Source: Brevundimonas mediterranea (lineage in GTDB: Bacteria; Pseudomonadota; Alphaproteobacteria; Caulobacterales; Caulobacteraceae). From it: 64,000 nt of DNA. The notes below the pieces were generated by a model. The model did no database searches and was not told where the DNA came from. It saw nothing but the letters and a program-made list of their open reading frames with translations. The stretch is from NCBI RefSeq assembly GCF_011064825.1, contig NZ_CP048751.1, positions 1,364,001 to 1,428,000 of the forward strand. The letters are read 5' to 3'. Positions within the stretch are counted from its first letter, which is position 1. Every line of letters begins with the position of its first letter. The position numbers and the translations under genes are program-made. This document shows, in pieces, positions 1 through 8,479 of this stretch.

Positions 1-2
1 AG

Positions 3-200
3 GGGCTGATCAAGCGCGCTGTGGCTTCGGTCGATCAGCGCCGTGAAGACTATGCGCGCCTGGCCGCGTACCTCGACCGGGAACTCCTGCTTGCAGACGT
101 GCGGCGCAAGGCAGCGCAGACGGGGCGCGCGGGCGAGGAATGGGCAAAGGTGGCCAACTTCCTGGAGGCGGCGTTCGTGCGCGCTGATTGGAAGCGCTGA
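3..200 (+). CDS. C-terminal part of an unknown protein (cut by window start)
   Basis: An open frame enters from the left edge and ends at TGA 198-200, giving 65 residues of an Arg/Ala/Glu-rich, probably helical protein that ends in DWKR. No family is recognised. It lies on the element bounded by the integrase and the tRNA-Arg gene. The next frame starts with an ATG sharing one base with this stop (TGATG), which suggests translational coupling and supports this being a real gene. Confidence 0.5.
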   Translation, partial: GLIKRAVASVDQRREDYARLAAYLDRELLLADVRRKAAQTGRAGEEWAKVANFLEAAFVRADWKR

Positions 201-586
201 TGCCCAACCGAATGGGGCGCCACCAAGGGCTGCGACGGCATTTAACGGGAACCGAGGTTACTCCAGGCCACCAGCGCGTCCTCGTCGGCACCAAGCCGCT
301 CGACGACGGCTGGGTCATGGCGATCATCAGGATCGATGGGTGCACTAACGATGTCGAAGCCGCCTGGCTCGGCCAGCGCATTCAGTCTGACCTGATCGAG
401 TACATCAGCATCGCCAACGACGAGGTCACGCCGGTTGAGGCGGTCGGGGTCGAGTCCGGCCAGATTGCCCTAGACGCCGGCTGGACTGTCGCCGTCTACG
501 TGATCTTGGCGTCGCGCGAGGAGGCGGCCGCGATGTTCGACTTCCTGACAGCCTACGCCACAGAAGCCGCCACATGGACGCACTGA
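200..586 (+). CDS. Hypothetical protein, integrative-element cargo
   Basis: This 128-residue frame starts at ATG 200, which shares a base with the upstream stop; a TTG at 188 is a possible longer start. The protein has alternating hydrophobic strands and an acidic C-terminal half (around EEAAAMFDFLTAY) and no signal peptide or membrane segment. I do not recognise the family. Its position between an unknown gene and the excisionase-integrase module makes it likely cargo of the mobile element. About 180 bases of lower-GC DNA with no gene follow. Confidence 0.45.
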   Translation: MPNRMGRHQGLRRHLTGTEVTPGHQRVLVGTKPLDDGWVMAIIRIDGCTNDVEAAWLGQRIQSDLIEYISIANDEVTPVEAVGVESGQIALDAGWTVAVYVILASREEAAAMFDFLTAYATEAATWTH

Positions 587-649
587 GCAGCAGCGACGCA
601 TAACGCAGAATATTCCTTTACAATAACAAAGAGTTAAATCCGTTTTTCG

Positions 650-677
650 TTGCAATTCCAGCCATCTGTGCTATCAT
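650..677 (+). promoter_or_regulatory. Candidate sigma70 promoter for the excisionase-integrase pair
   Basis: TTGCAA (650-655), a 16-base spacer and TATCAT (672-677) match four and five of six consensus bases. It lies in the only clearly AT-rich stretch of the left end, about 90 bases before the excisionase start. Pattern match only. Confidence 0.35.
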
Positions 678-767
678 CCGCTTCAATCCACGTTCTCCCT
701 CGGCAGTGACGACAACCGAGGGGGGACCGCTCAATCCCGAGCCCAGACATCTATTGCCTGTCGTCAA

Positions 768-1226
768 ATGCGTCCTCGTCCCTCCTCGTCCGCCGACAAG
801 GCGTCAACAGACTGGTCCCGACTTAAGGCCGTCGCCTTCCACCTGCTGCCCCCCGGACAGATCGGCCAAGAGGGCAGGCCGTCCGCATCCCCAGCGTCTT
901 GGCCGCTGCTGCTCACGAAGGAGCAGTTGAGCGCCTACCTGGCGCTGTCGTGGTCTACCATCTCCAAGATTTGCACGGTGGCTCCTGTTGATGTCGGCGC
1001 CAGCGTGATCCGGTACAACCGTCTTCAGATCGACGAATGGGTTGCGAGCCTGCCGCCCAAGGCGATCAAAAACGCTGCACTGGTGGCGCCGACCCTTCCG
1101 GACCTCGAAACCGAACGCGAGGAACGGCGGAACGCCGCGCTGGATAAGGTTCGAGCACGCACCAGCCTGCACCATCATGGCCGCCGCCCCCGTTTGAGCG
1201 ACGGAGGGCGCAATGGACAAGGTTAA
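768..1226 (+). CDS. AlpA/excisionase-like helix-turn-helix protein
   Basis: A 152-residue protein. Its middle (about residues 48-95) reads as an excisionase/AlpA-type winged helix-turn-helix: LLTKEQLSAYLALSWSTISK, then a beta-wing ending RYNRLQIDEWVASLP. Proteins of this type bind element ends, direct excision by tyrosine recombinases or control integrase genes. Its last 14 bases overlap the integrase start, so the two are probably co-translated. The first 40 or so residues are low in complexity and no clear ribosome site precedes ATG 768, so a later start is possible. The family assignment comes from the motif pattern; a role in excision is inferred from context. Confidence 0.7.
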   Translation: MRPRPSSSADKASTDWSRLKAVAFHLLPPGQIGQEGRPSASPASWPLLLTKEQLSAYLALSWSTISKICTVAPVDVGASVIRYNRLQIDEWVASLPPKAIKNAALVAPTLPDLETEREERRNAALDKVRARTSLHHHGRRPRLSDGGRNGQG

Positions 1227-2328
1227 ATACGTCCAGCGCATCCGACGCCCGAACGGCGCCGTTGATCTCTATTTCCGCAAGGGAGACCATCGTGAAGGCC
1301 CCCTGAAGTCGCTTGATGGGTCTCCAGAACTGAAAGCCGAGGTCGATGCAATTCTCGCTCGACTCGCTAGGGCGCAAGCTGCTCAGACGCCAAGGGCGGG
1401 GACCGTGGGCGGTGCTATCCAGCGCTACAGGAAGTCCGCCGATTTTATCCGGCTCGCCCAATCGACGCAGAAGGAATACGAGCGCCTGCTCAATGAAATC
1501 GCAGCTGACGTGGGTGAGGTCCGCCTAGTTGAGGTCGATAAGCCTTGGATCAAGGACTTGCGCGATCTCTGGGCGCCGCGCGGTCACAAGGCGACAAATG
1601 ACCGAGTGCAGGTCCTCAGGAACGCCTTGATGCCGGCGGTGGAAGACGAACGTATAAAGACGAACCCCTTTTTGAAGCTGAAGAAGTTGGCGCCGCCTCA
1701 TAACGCCGATGAGGTCAATCTCGCCTGGACAGACGAGGAAGTGGACGCGTTCATCGCGCTGGCCCTCCAGCGCAACATGCCGGGCTTGGCCCGTGCCGTG
1801 GCTCTAGGGCGCTGGGGCGGCTTCCGTCGGGGTACAATCTGCAACATCCCGCTGAACGCTCGGGTCATCGCGCAAGATGATGACGGTTTGTCCCAGCGTC
1901 GGCTCTACTGGACGACCGAGAAGCGCAAGGTCTTGTGCGACAAGCGAGAAGACAGCCGCCTCTCCGCCTTTCTGGAAAGCACGCCCACCAAGGCCCTTAC
2001 CATCGCATACGACCAGCGAGGTCACCCTTGGAAGGAGCGATCTCTGAACCAGGCCGTCGCTCGTCTGGTCGACACGCTTGCTCTAACCAAGCGCGCCCGT
2101 CCCAACCTCACACCTCATGGCCTACGCCATGCCCGAGGGCTTGAACTAGCGTACGCAGGTGCATCTGATGCCGAAATCATGGCGCAGCTTGAACACACCA
2201 CCGAACGGGCGGCGCGGATTTACCGTCGGCAGGCGGAGCGTCGCCGCATGGCGGACAGCGGGCAGGACCGAGTCGATAATGTCGTAGCGCTCAAGGCAGA
2301 GAGAAAACGGTCTTCGAACGGGGCGTGA
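1213..2328 (+). CDS. Tyrosine-type site-specific recombinase (integrase)
   Basis: A 371-residue phage-type integrase. An N-terminal SAM-like DNA-binding part (about residues 55-150) is followed by the catalytic domain. Visible catalytic elements are the box I arginine in GRWGGFRRG, the HGLRH box (His-x-x-Arg), a later His in QLEHT, and the nucleophile Tyr in RIYRR. The gene overlaps the excisionase-like gene and ends 84 bases before the 3' end of tRNA-Arg(ACG), facing it. That is the standard layout for an element integrated in a tRNA 3' end. It catalyses strand exchange between attP and attB. The frame is intact, so it may be functional. Confidence 0.93.
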   Translation: MDKVKYVQRIRRPNGAVDLYFRKGDHREGPLKSLDGSPELKAEVDAILARLARAQAAQTPRAGTVGGAIQRYRKSADFIRLAQSTQKEYERLLNEIAADVGEVRLVEVDKPWIKDLRDLWAPRGHKATNDRVQVLRNALMPAVEDERIKTNPFLKLKKLAPPHNADEVNLAWTDEEVDAFIALALQRNMPGLARAVALGRWGGFRRGTICNIPLNARVIAQDDDGLSQRRLYWTTEKRKVLCDKREDSRLSAFLESTPTKALTIAYDQRGHPWKERSLNQAVARLVDTLALTKRARPNLTPHGLRHARGLELAYAGASDAEIMAQLEHTTERAARIYRRQAERRRMADSGQDRVDNVVALKAERKRSSNGA

Positions 2329-2412
2329 ACGCCGACTGTAACGAAGGGTGTAAAACGACTGTAACGGCGCGGCTAAAAACACGCGCATCGACCACTAAGT
2401 CATTGAAAAGGA

Positions 2413-2450
2413 TGGCGCACCCGGAGCGATTCGAACGCCCGACCCCCAGA
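2413..2450. other. Probable attachment site (att) of the integrative element in the tRNA-Arg 3' half
   Basis: The integrase reads toward this tRNA 3' end with only 84 bases between them. Tyrosine integrases commonly cross over in the T-arm or anticodon-arm half of a tRNA and leave a direct repeat at the far end. The second copy would lie left of the window, so the exact core cannot be fixed here. Confidence 0.4.
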
Positions 2451-2489
2451 TTCGTAGTCTGGTGCTCTATCCAGCTGAGCTACGGGTGC
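2413..2489 (-). tRNA. tRNA-Arg (anticodon ACG)
   Basis: On the minus strand the sequence folds as a 77-base tRNA. The acceptor stem is GCACCCG/CGGGTGC, the D-arm contains TAGCTCAGCTGGATAGAGC, the anticodon loop is CTACGAA (anticodon ACG), and the T-arm carries GTTCGAATC. The discriminator is G and CCA is encoded at 2415-2413. ACG reads CGN arginine codons after wobble deamination. The 3' end faces the integrase, so this gene is the likely attachment site of the element to its left. Confidence 0.95.
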
Positions 2490-2636
2490 GGCTGCCTTGC
2501 GGCGAGGGCGGGTCTTTAGCCGTAGAAACCGGCGGGCGCAAGCGGCGGAATGCAGTTTCTGCGTGGTCGGCGGTTGGCGCGGACGCCGGGACGGCCTAGG
2601 TCGGGAGGCGACGTCCTCCCTCGTCCGGATTTTCTC

Positions 2637-4385
2637 ATGCATTTCATCCGCCGTCGTCTCGCCGTCCTGCTCATTCCCATTGTCATCGCCGGCTGCCAGA
2701 CGGCGGGCGGGGGCGCCCCGACAGCGGCCGAGACACCGGTTCAGGGTCAGGCGACGGCGCCGGAGGCCGGGACGCCTGCGCGCGGCCCCTTCGTGGCGGC
2801 GGCCAATCCGCTGGCGGTCGAGGCGGGGATGAAGGTGCTGCGGCGGGGCGGGTCGGCGGTGGACGCCGCTGTCGCCGTACAGGCGGTGCTGGGCCTGGTG
2901 GAGCCCCAGTCGTCGGGTCTGGGCGGCGGGGCCTTCCTGATGAGCTATGAGGCGGCGACCGGCCATGTGACGGCTTATGACGGGCGCGAGACGGCGCCGG
3001 CCTCGGCCACGCCCGAACTGTTCTATGAGGACGGCAAGCCGCTGGCCTTCATCGACGCCCTGTTGTCGGGGCGCTCGACCGGCGCGCCGGGCGCGGTGGC
3101 CATGCTGGCGATGGCGCAGAAGGATCACGGCCGGCTGGAATGGCGCGACCTGTTCGGCGAAGCCGAACGCCTGGCGCGCGACGGCTTCGTGGTCAGCCCG
3201 CGCCTGGCCGGCATGATCAACGGCCCCGCGCCCCAGGCGAGAACCCGGTGGGCCAAAGCCTATTTCACCCGGCCGGACGGCGAACCCTATCGGGCCGGCG
3301 ACGTGATGCGGAACCCCGCCTATGCCCGAACCGTGGCGGCCCTGGCGAACGAAGGGCCGGGCGTTCTGTACGGCGGCCGCATCGGGCGCGAGATCGCCCA
3401 AACGGTGTCCGAGGCGCCGCGCCCCGGCGGCCTGACCGAGGCGGACATCGCCGCCTATCGCCCGCTGCGGCGCGACGCCCTGTGCCGTCCATACCGGATC
3501 TATGTCGTCTGTGTGCCCCCGCCGCCGTCCAGCGGGGTGGCCCTGCTGCAGTTCCTGGCCATGGCCGAACAGACGCCCGATATCCGCCAGGGTCCCGACA
3601 GCCCGGCCGCCTGGGTCGCCTTCGGCCGGCTGCAGCGTCTGATGTACGCCGACCGCGACCGCTATGTGGGGGATGCGGACTTCGTCGGCGTGCCGATCGC
3701 CGGCCTGCTGGATCCGGACTATGTCGCCGCGCGCGCGGCCCTGGCGCCGACCCTGAACGGTCCCGCGACGCCCGGCGCCCCCACGGGCTCGCCCCCGCGC
3801 GGCGCGGACCGCACGGCCGAGCCCGGCGGCACCTCGCACATGGTCATCATCGACGCCGAGGGAAATGCGGTCAGCATGACGACCACGGTCGAGAGCATCT
3901 TCGGCAACGGCCGGATGGTCGAGGGTTTCTTCCTGAACAACCAGCTGACCGACTTCTCCTTCACCCCGAGCGAGGACGGCCATCCGGCCGCCAATGCGGT
4001 GGCGGCGGGCAAGCGGCCCCGGTCGTCAATGACGCCGGTGCTGATCCTGGACCGTCAGGGCCGTCTGGTCGGCGCCATCGGCTCGCCGGGCGGGTCCAGC
4101 ATACTGGCCTATGTCGCCAAGGCCTTGATCGGGGTGATCGACTGGGGCCTGCCGATGCAGGAGGCTGTCGCCCTGCCCAATCTGGTGGTGCGCGGCGAGA
4201 TGGTCGGCGCCGATACGGCCCTGATCGCGCCGGACATCCGCGACGCCCTGGGGGCGGCGGGCATAAGCTTGAGACCCAATGCAACCGAGACCTCGGGCCT
4301 GCATGGAGCGATGTGGCGCGACGGCCGGTGGGACGGCGGCGCGGATCCGAGGCGAGAGGGCGTGGCGGTGTCGGAGGTTCGCTGA
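2637..4385 (+). CDS. ggt: Gamma-glutamyltransferase, predicted lipoprotein
   Basis: An N-terminal-nucleophile hydrolase that cleaves and transfers the gamma-glutamyl group of glutathione and related peptides in the periplasm. At ATG 2637 (582 residues) the N-terminus is a lipoprotein signal with lipobox VIAGC; an upstream in-frame ATG at 2550 would bury this signal and is rejected. The proenzyme is expected to cleave before Thr 399 in GGTSHMVI, which becomes the catalytic N-terminus. LLNNQ-type and GSPGGSS substrate-loop motifs (FLNNQLTDFSF, IGSPGGSSI) follow. Length fits the family. The gene starts about 150 bases beyond tRNA-Arg and converges on the outer-membrane protein gene downstream. 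Confidence 0.92.
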   Translation: MHFIRRRLAVLLIPIVIAGCQTAGGGAPTAAETPVQGQATAPEAGTPARGPFVAAANPLAVEAGMKVLRRGGSAVDAAVAVQAVLGLVEPQSSGLGGGAFLMSYEAATGHVTAYDGRETAPASATPELFYEDGKPLAFIDALLSGRSTGAPGAVAMLAMAQKDHGRLEWRDLFGEAERLARDGFVVSPRLAGMINGPAPQARTRWAKAYFTRPDGEPYRAGDVMRNPAYARTVAALANEGPGVLYGGRIGREIAQTVSEAPRPGGLTEADIAAYRPLRRDALCRPYRIYVVCVPPPPSSGVALLQFLAMAEQTPDIRQGPDSPAAWVAFGRLQRLMYADRDRYVGDADFVGVPIAGLLDPDYVAARAALAPTLNGPATPGAPTGSPPRGADRTAEPGGTSHMVIIDAEGNAVSMTTTVESIFGNGRMVEGFFLNNQLTDFSFTPSEDGHPAANAVAAGKRPRSSMTPVLILDRQGRLVGAIGSPGGSSILAYVAKALIGVIDWGLPMQEAVALPNLVVRGEMVGADTALIAPDIRDALGAAGISLRPNATETSGLHGAMWRDGRWDGGADPRREGVAVSEVR

Positions 4386-4409
4386 TGCGCGACGACCCGA
4401 AGGTGCGGG

Positions 4410-5273
4410 TCAGCGGCGCGGCTTGATCGACAGCTGGAAGGCGATCAGGCCCTCGTCCAGATCGGTGTCGAGGCCGTTCATGCCGCGCAGCCCCTTGCCG
4501 GCGTCGATCTCGCGATAGACCAGCCCGACCGATGTCTGAACATCGCCCCGGCGATAGGCCACCCCGACCGAGGCGTCGCCCAGGAAGCCGCCTCGATCCT
4601 GGGTATAGCCGGAGCGGGCGTAGTCGCCGTCGCGGGTGCGGGCGAAATTATAGCCGACCGCCCGGCCGGACCCGGCGGCGTAGAGATACCACCGGGGACG
4701 CTCGCCGAAGCGCGCGGTTCCGTCGGGGGCGAGACGATCCAGGCCTTCGCCGATCTTCAGGGTGGCGCCGGCCTCGGCCGATCCACCGTCGCTGCCCAGG
4801 CCGAAACCGGCGTGGGGCGTCAGACTGACTTCCAGGCCGGACGGCGTGTGTCCGACGGCGCCGCGGAAGCCGCGAACATAGCGCAGGTCATAGGCTTCCG
4901 CGTCCAGCTCGGCCCGGTCGATCGGCGTGACCGGCAGGGGCGAGCCGTCGGCGCGACGCAATCGCCCGGCGGTTTCAAGCGTGACCCGGTCGGTGAAAGC
5001 CCTGCGGTCGATCCAGATATCGTTGCGGGTGGCGGCGGCCAGACCCTCGGTTTCGGCCGGCCGCAAGGGCGCGCTCATCTCGATTTCGGATCCGAAGCGG
5101 GCGTCGGGCGTGACGCGGAACCCGCCTTGCTCATTGAGGCGCGCGGTCAGGGTTTGAGCCGTCGCGTGAGTTTCGTCGAAGGCGCCGGGGATCCAGGCCT
5201 GGGCGCGCGAGTCGGCGAACCCGGCTGCCGCCAGGACGATTCCCACTCCAACGCTCCACACCGCAACGCGCAT
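4410..5273 (-). CDS. Outer-membrane beta-barrel protein, possibly LpxR/DUF2219-like
   Basis: A 287-residue secreted protein starting at ATG 5273 with GGGGAGA upstream. A signal peptide (MRVAVWSVGVGIVLAAAGFA) is followed by alternating polar/apolar strands typical of an outer-membrane barrel, ending QLSIKPRR. The segment RWYLYAAGSGRAVGYNF resembles proteins annotated as lipid A-modifying LpxR family (DUF2219) in Caulobacterales, but I could not confirm LpxR active-site residues. The barrel is well supported; lipid A deacylase activity is only a possibility. It converges on ggt. Confidence 0.6.
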   Translation of the reverse strand: MRVAVWSVGVGIVLAAAGFADSRAQAWIPGAFDETHATAQTLTARLNEQGGFRVTPDARFGSEIEMSAPLRPAETEGLAAATRNDIWIDRRAFTDRVTLETAGRLRRADGSPLPVTPIDRAELDAEAYDLRYVRGFRGAVGHTPSGLEVSLTPHAGFGLGSDGGSAEAGATLKIGEGLDRLAPDGTARFGERPRWYLYAAGSGRAVGYNFARTRDGDYARSGYTQDRGGFLGDASVGVAYRRGDVQTSVGLVYREIDAGKGLRGMNGLDTDLDEGLIAFQLSIKPRR

Positions 5274-5394
5274 TCGGTCTCCCCACCGTCCGCTGTTCTC
5301 CAGCTTGCACCAGGCGCAACCAGACTCCAACAGACATTTTCAAGACACTGTTTCGTCCCTTTTGAACGACGCCGCCGCGCCGGAGTTCCAGTCG

Positions 5395-5426
5395 TGAAAA
5401 AGGGCCCCGCCTGCGCGGAGCCCTTT
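5395..5426 (-). terminator. Rho-independent terminator of nrdA
   Basis: A hairpin with an AAAGGGC/GCCCTTT outer stem and a CCGC/GCGG inner stem lies 20 bases past the nrdA stop. On the minus strand it is followed by a T run (TTTTTC). Confidence 0.75.
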
Positions 5427-5446
5427 CAGGTCTGGCGTCCGACCGC

Positions 5447-7336
5447 CTACTGGCAGGCCAGGCACTCGTCGTAGTCGGTCTTGGGCATGGAGAAGAGGTC
5501 GGGCTGGTTCGGATCGATGACCGCCTCGGCCTTGTCCTCGGCGCCGGCGAAGGCGGCGCGCTGCACCGACTTGGAGCGCAAATAGTACAGCGACTTCACG
5601 CCGCGTTCCCAGGCGGACCAGTGCAGCATGTGCAGGTCCCATTTGTTGACGTCGCCCGGAATGAACAGGTTCAGCGACTGGGCCTGGCAGATTTCCGGCG
5701 CGCGGTCGGCGGCCAGTTCCACCACCCAGCGCTGGTCCAGTTCGAAGGCGGTCTTGTAGATGCCCTTCTCGTCCTCGTTCAGGGCGTCCAGGTGCTGGAC
5801 CGAACCCTCGTGCTCGAGGATCGAGTTCCAGACCGCCTCGGTGTTGATCCCCTTCTCGTCGAGCAGGCGCTCCAGATAGGGGTTCTTGACCGCGAACGAG
5901 CCCGACAGGGTCTTGTGGGTGTAGATATTGGCCGGGATCGGCTCAATGCCAGCGCTCGTGCCGCCGCAGATGATCGAGATCGAGGCGGTCGGGGCGATGG
6001 CCAGCTTGTGGCTGAACCGCTCCATGACGCCGCGCTCCTCGGCGTCCAGGCAAGGGCCCTTCTCTTCGGCCAGCAGGCGGCTGGCCTTGTCTGCCTCGCG
6101 ACGCAGGTGCTTGAACAGGCGCATGTTCCACGACTTGGCCATGGCGCTTTCGAAGGCGACGCCCTGGCCTTGCAGGAAGGAATGGAAGCCCATCAGGCCC
6201 AGGCCGACCGAACGCTCGCGCTTGGCCGAATAGACGGCGGCCTTCATTTCCGGCGGCGCGCGGCGGATGAAGTCCTCCAGCACATTGTCCAGGAAACGCA
6301 TGATGTCTTCGATGAAGCGGGGCTCTTCGCGCCACTCCAGGAAGGTCTCGGCATTGACCGACGACAGGCAGCAAACGGCGGTCCGGTCCACGCCCAGGTG
6401 GTCGCGGCCGGTGTGCAGCATGATCTCGGCGCACAGGTTCGACTGTTTGACCTTCAGGCCCAGGTCGCGCTGGTGCGGCGCCATCTGGCGGTTCACCGTG
6501 TCGGAGAAGATCATATAGGGCTCGCCGGTCTGCATCCGGATGTCGAGCAGCTTGGTCCACAGCGAGCGGGCGTCGACGGTCTTGATGACCGCGCCGTCCT
6601 TGGGGGACTTCAGGTCGAATGTGGCGCCGGTCTTCACCGCCTCCATGAATTCGTCCGTGACATTGACGCCGTGGTGCAGATTCAGGGACTTGCGATTGAA
6701 GTCGCCCGAGGGTTTGCGGATCTCGAGGAACTCCTCGATCTCGGGGTGATGGATGTCCAGATAGACGGCGGCCGAGCCGCGACGCAGCGAGCCCTGGCTG
6801 ATCGCCAGGGTCAGCGAGTCCATCACGCGGATGAAGGGGATGATGCCCGAGGTCTTGCCCGCGCCCTTGACCTTCTCGCCGATGGAGCGGACGCCGCCCC
6901 AGTAGGTGCCGATGCCGCCGCCGTTCGAGGCCAGGGCGACGTTTTCGTTCCAGACGCTCTGGATGCCGTCCAGGCTGTCGCCGACCGCGTTCAGGAAGCA
7001 GGAGATCGGCAGGCCGCGATCCGCGCCGCCGTTCGACAGGACCGGGGTCGCGGGCATGAACCACAGGCGGCTCATATAGTCGTACAGGCGCTGGGCGTGG
7101 TCGGCGTCGTCCGAGAAGGCGGTCGAGACGCGGGCGAACATGTCCTGATAGCTCTCGCCCGCCAGCAGGTAGCGGTCTTCCAGCGTCTTCTTGCCGAAGT
7201 CGGTCAGCAGGGCGTCGCGCGAACGATCCACCTGGACCGATTTCACGACAGTCAGATGGGGCTTCTCGAGGGTCGCGTTCGTCACAACACCTTGGAATTC
7301 CGTCGTCTTCAAAGCCTCGCCGCCAGCCATGGTCAT
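5447..7336 (-). CDS. nrdA: Class I ribonucleoside-diphosphate reductase, alpha subunit
   Basis: The large subunit of ribonucleotide reductase, which reduces NDPs to dNDPs with the radical made in NrdB. It has about 629 residues from ATG 7336 (ATG 7330 is also possible). Visible features are the active-site loop SNLCAEI (Cys about 302), the paired redox cysteines in PISCFL and CCLSS, the radical-transfer tyrosines in SLYYLRSKS, and the C-terminal thiol pair CLAC two residues before the end. The N-terminus lacks the ATP-cone seen in E. coli NrdA, so overall activity control by ATP/dATP at that site is absent. nrdB is 20 kb away. Two NrdR-like operators lie upstream. Confidence 0.95.
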   Translation of the reverse strand: MTMAGGEALKTTEFQGVVTNATLEKPHLTVVKSVQVDRSRDALLTDFGKKTLEDRYLLAGESYQDMFARVSTAFSDDADHAQRLYDYMSRLWFMPATPVLSNGGADRGLPISCFLNAVGDSLDGIQSVWNENVALASNGGGIGTYWGGVRSIGEKVKGAGKTSGIIPFIRVMDSLTLAISQGSLRRGSAAVYLDIHHPEIEEFLEIRKPSGDFNRKSLNLHHGVNVTDEFMEAVKTGATFDLKSPKDGAVIKTVDARSLWTKLLDIRMQTGEPYMIFSDTVNRQMAPHQRDLGLKVKQSNLCAEIMLHTGRDHLGVDRTAVCCLSSVNAETFLEWREEPRFIEDIMRFLDNVLEDFIRRAPPEMKAAVYSAKRERSVGLGLMGFHSFLQGQGVAFESAMAKSWNMRLFKHLRREADKASRLLAEEKGPCLDAEERGVMERFSHKLAIAPTASISIICGGTSAGIEPIPANIYTHKTLSGSFAVKNPYLERLLDEKGINTEAVWNSILEHEGSVQHLDALNEDEKGIYKTAFELDQRWVVELAADRAPEICQAQSLNLFIPGDVNKWDLHMLHWSAWERGVKSLYYLRSKSVQRAAFAGAEDKAEAVIDPNQPDLFSMPKTDYDECLACQ

Positions 7337-7380
7337 CTGCGTCCTGAACAATAAACAGCCTAGAGCCACCTGCGCCGTGA

Positions 7381-7396
7381 CCACATCATCTAGTGG
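7381..7396 (-). promoter_or_regulatory. NrdR box, gene-proximal (nrdA)
   Basis: On the gene strand CCACTAGATGATGTGG matches about 12 of 16 positions of the NrdR consensus (aCaCwAtATaTwGtGt) with outer palindromic arms. It lies 45 bases before the nrdA start. The second site starts exactly 31 bases upstream, the usual tandem NrdR spacing. Confidence 0.7.
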
Positions 7397-7411
7397 TCTC
7401 AACGCTCCCTG

Positions 7412-7427
7412 AGCCCACATATAGGGC
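7412..7427 (-). promoter_or_regulatory. NrdR box, distal (nrdA)
   Basis: On the gene strand GCCCTATATGTGGGCT matches the CTATAT core and about 9 of 16 consensus positions. It is weaker alone, but the 15-base gap to the proximal box supports it. Confidence 0.6.
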
Positions 7428-7610
7428 GCACATGCCTAATAACCCGTCAACGTCTTGACGGTCGCTTTGTAAGCGAATCGGTCGGACAACTCGTCCACGC
7501 CTGGGGAAAATCCAGCAAGCAAGCCAGCAAACCCCTCCCAGGCCTTCGCAGTTGCGATATCACGAACGCGTGATCGGAACATAGGGCGAGCTTGGCCGTT
7601 TGGCCCGTCC

Positions 7611-8393
7611 ATGACCGTTTCAGATTTCCGTCCCTTTTTGATACGCGCCCTGACGGTTGCGCGAACAGAGATCGCCGCTCTGACGGCCCTGTTCGTCGCC
7701 GCGATCGGCGTCATGACCTTCGTCGAGATCGCCGACGACATGACGGAGGCCGACGGCCAGGCCTTCGACCATCAGGTTCTGGCCCTGCTGCGCCCCTATG
7801 CCGACGATCCCGGCCGGCCCTGGGGGCCGTGGTGGCTGAAGGAGGCGGCGGCCGACATCACCTCGCTGGGCGGCATATCGGTGCTGGGCCTGTTCGCCCT
7901 GATCGTCATCGTCTTCCTGTTGAGCCAGAGGAAATGGCTGTCGTCCGTCCTGCTGGCCCTGGGCCTGATCGGCGGCGTGATGCTCAGCGAGGGGCTGAAG
8001 GCGGTGTTCGAGCGCGAACGCCCGCCCCAGGCCCTGCAGGCGGTCGAGACGATCAACGCCAGCTTCCCCTCCGGCCACGCCCTGCTGGCGACGGTCTTCT
8101 ATCTCAGCGTCGCGGTCATGCTGACGCGGGCCTTTCCGCGCCAGAGGTTCAAGATCTTCGTCCTGGGGGTCGGCATTCTGATGGCCCTGCTGGTGGGGCT
8201 GACCCGCATCTATCTGGGCGCCCACTGGGCGACGGACGTCTTCGCCGGCTGGGCCGTGGGCTCGGCCTGGGCCATGGTCCTGTGGCTGGTCGCCTATGGG
8301 ATTGCGCGCTGGCAGAAGCGTCATCAGGCGCCCCTGCAGGACGAGCCGTCGCCGATGGAGCCTGAAACCGGGGACGATCCGACCAAAGTCTAG
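7611..8393 (+). CDS. PAP2-family membrane phosphatase
   Basis: A 260-residue integral membrane protein of the type 2 phosphatidic acid phosphatase family, which dephosphorylates lipid phosphates such as undecaprenyl pyrophosphate or phosphatidate. The three catalytic motifs are visible: KAVFERERPP (KX6RP), NASFPSGHA (PSGH) and TRIYLGAHWATDV (SRX5HX3D). About six hydrophobic segments surround them. It starts at ATG 7611 and is divergent from nrdA, sharing the 275-base region that holds the NrdR sites. The hydrophilic C-terminal tail (DEPSPMEPETGDD) has no known motif. Substrate cannot be told from sequence. Confidence 0.9.
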   Translation: MTVSDFRPFLIRALTVARTEIAALTALFVAAIGVMTFVEIADDMTEADGQAFDHQVLALLRPYADDPGRPWGPWWLKEAAADITSLGGISVLGLFALIVIVFLLSQRKWLSSVLLALGLIGGVMLSEGLKAVFERERPPQALQAVETINASFPSGHALLATVFYLSVAVMLTRAFPRQRFKIFVLGVGILMALLVGLTRIYLGAHWATDVFAGWAVGSAWAMVLWLVAYGIARWQKRHQAPLQDEPSPMEPETGDDPTKV

Positions 8394-8479
8394 CCCCGCC
8401 TTGGCGTCGGACGCAGGATAGTCTGTCTTGAGACGCCGCCTCGATCTGAACAGAGCGGCGCGCAGACGGGAGATACGCC

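Noticed and set aside
5621..7354. Long plus-strand frame opposite nrdA
   Set aside because: The real gene has all RNR catalytic motifs; the antisense product has no family features.
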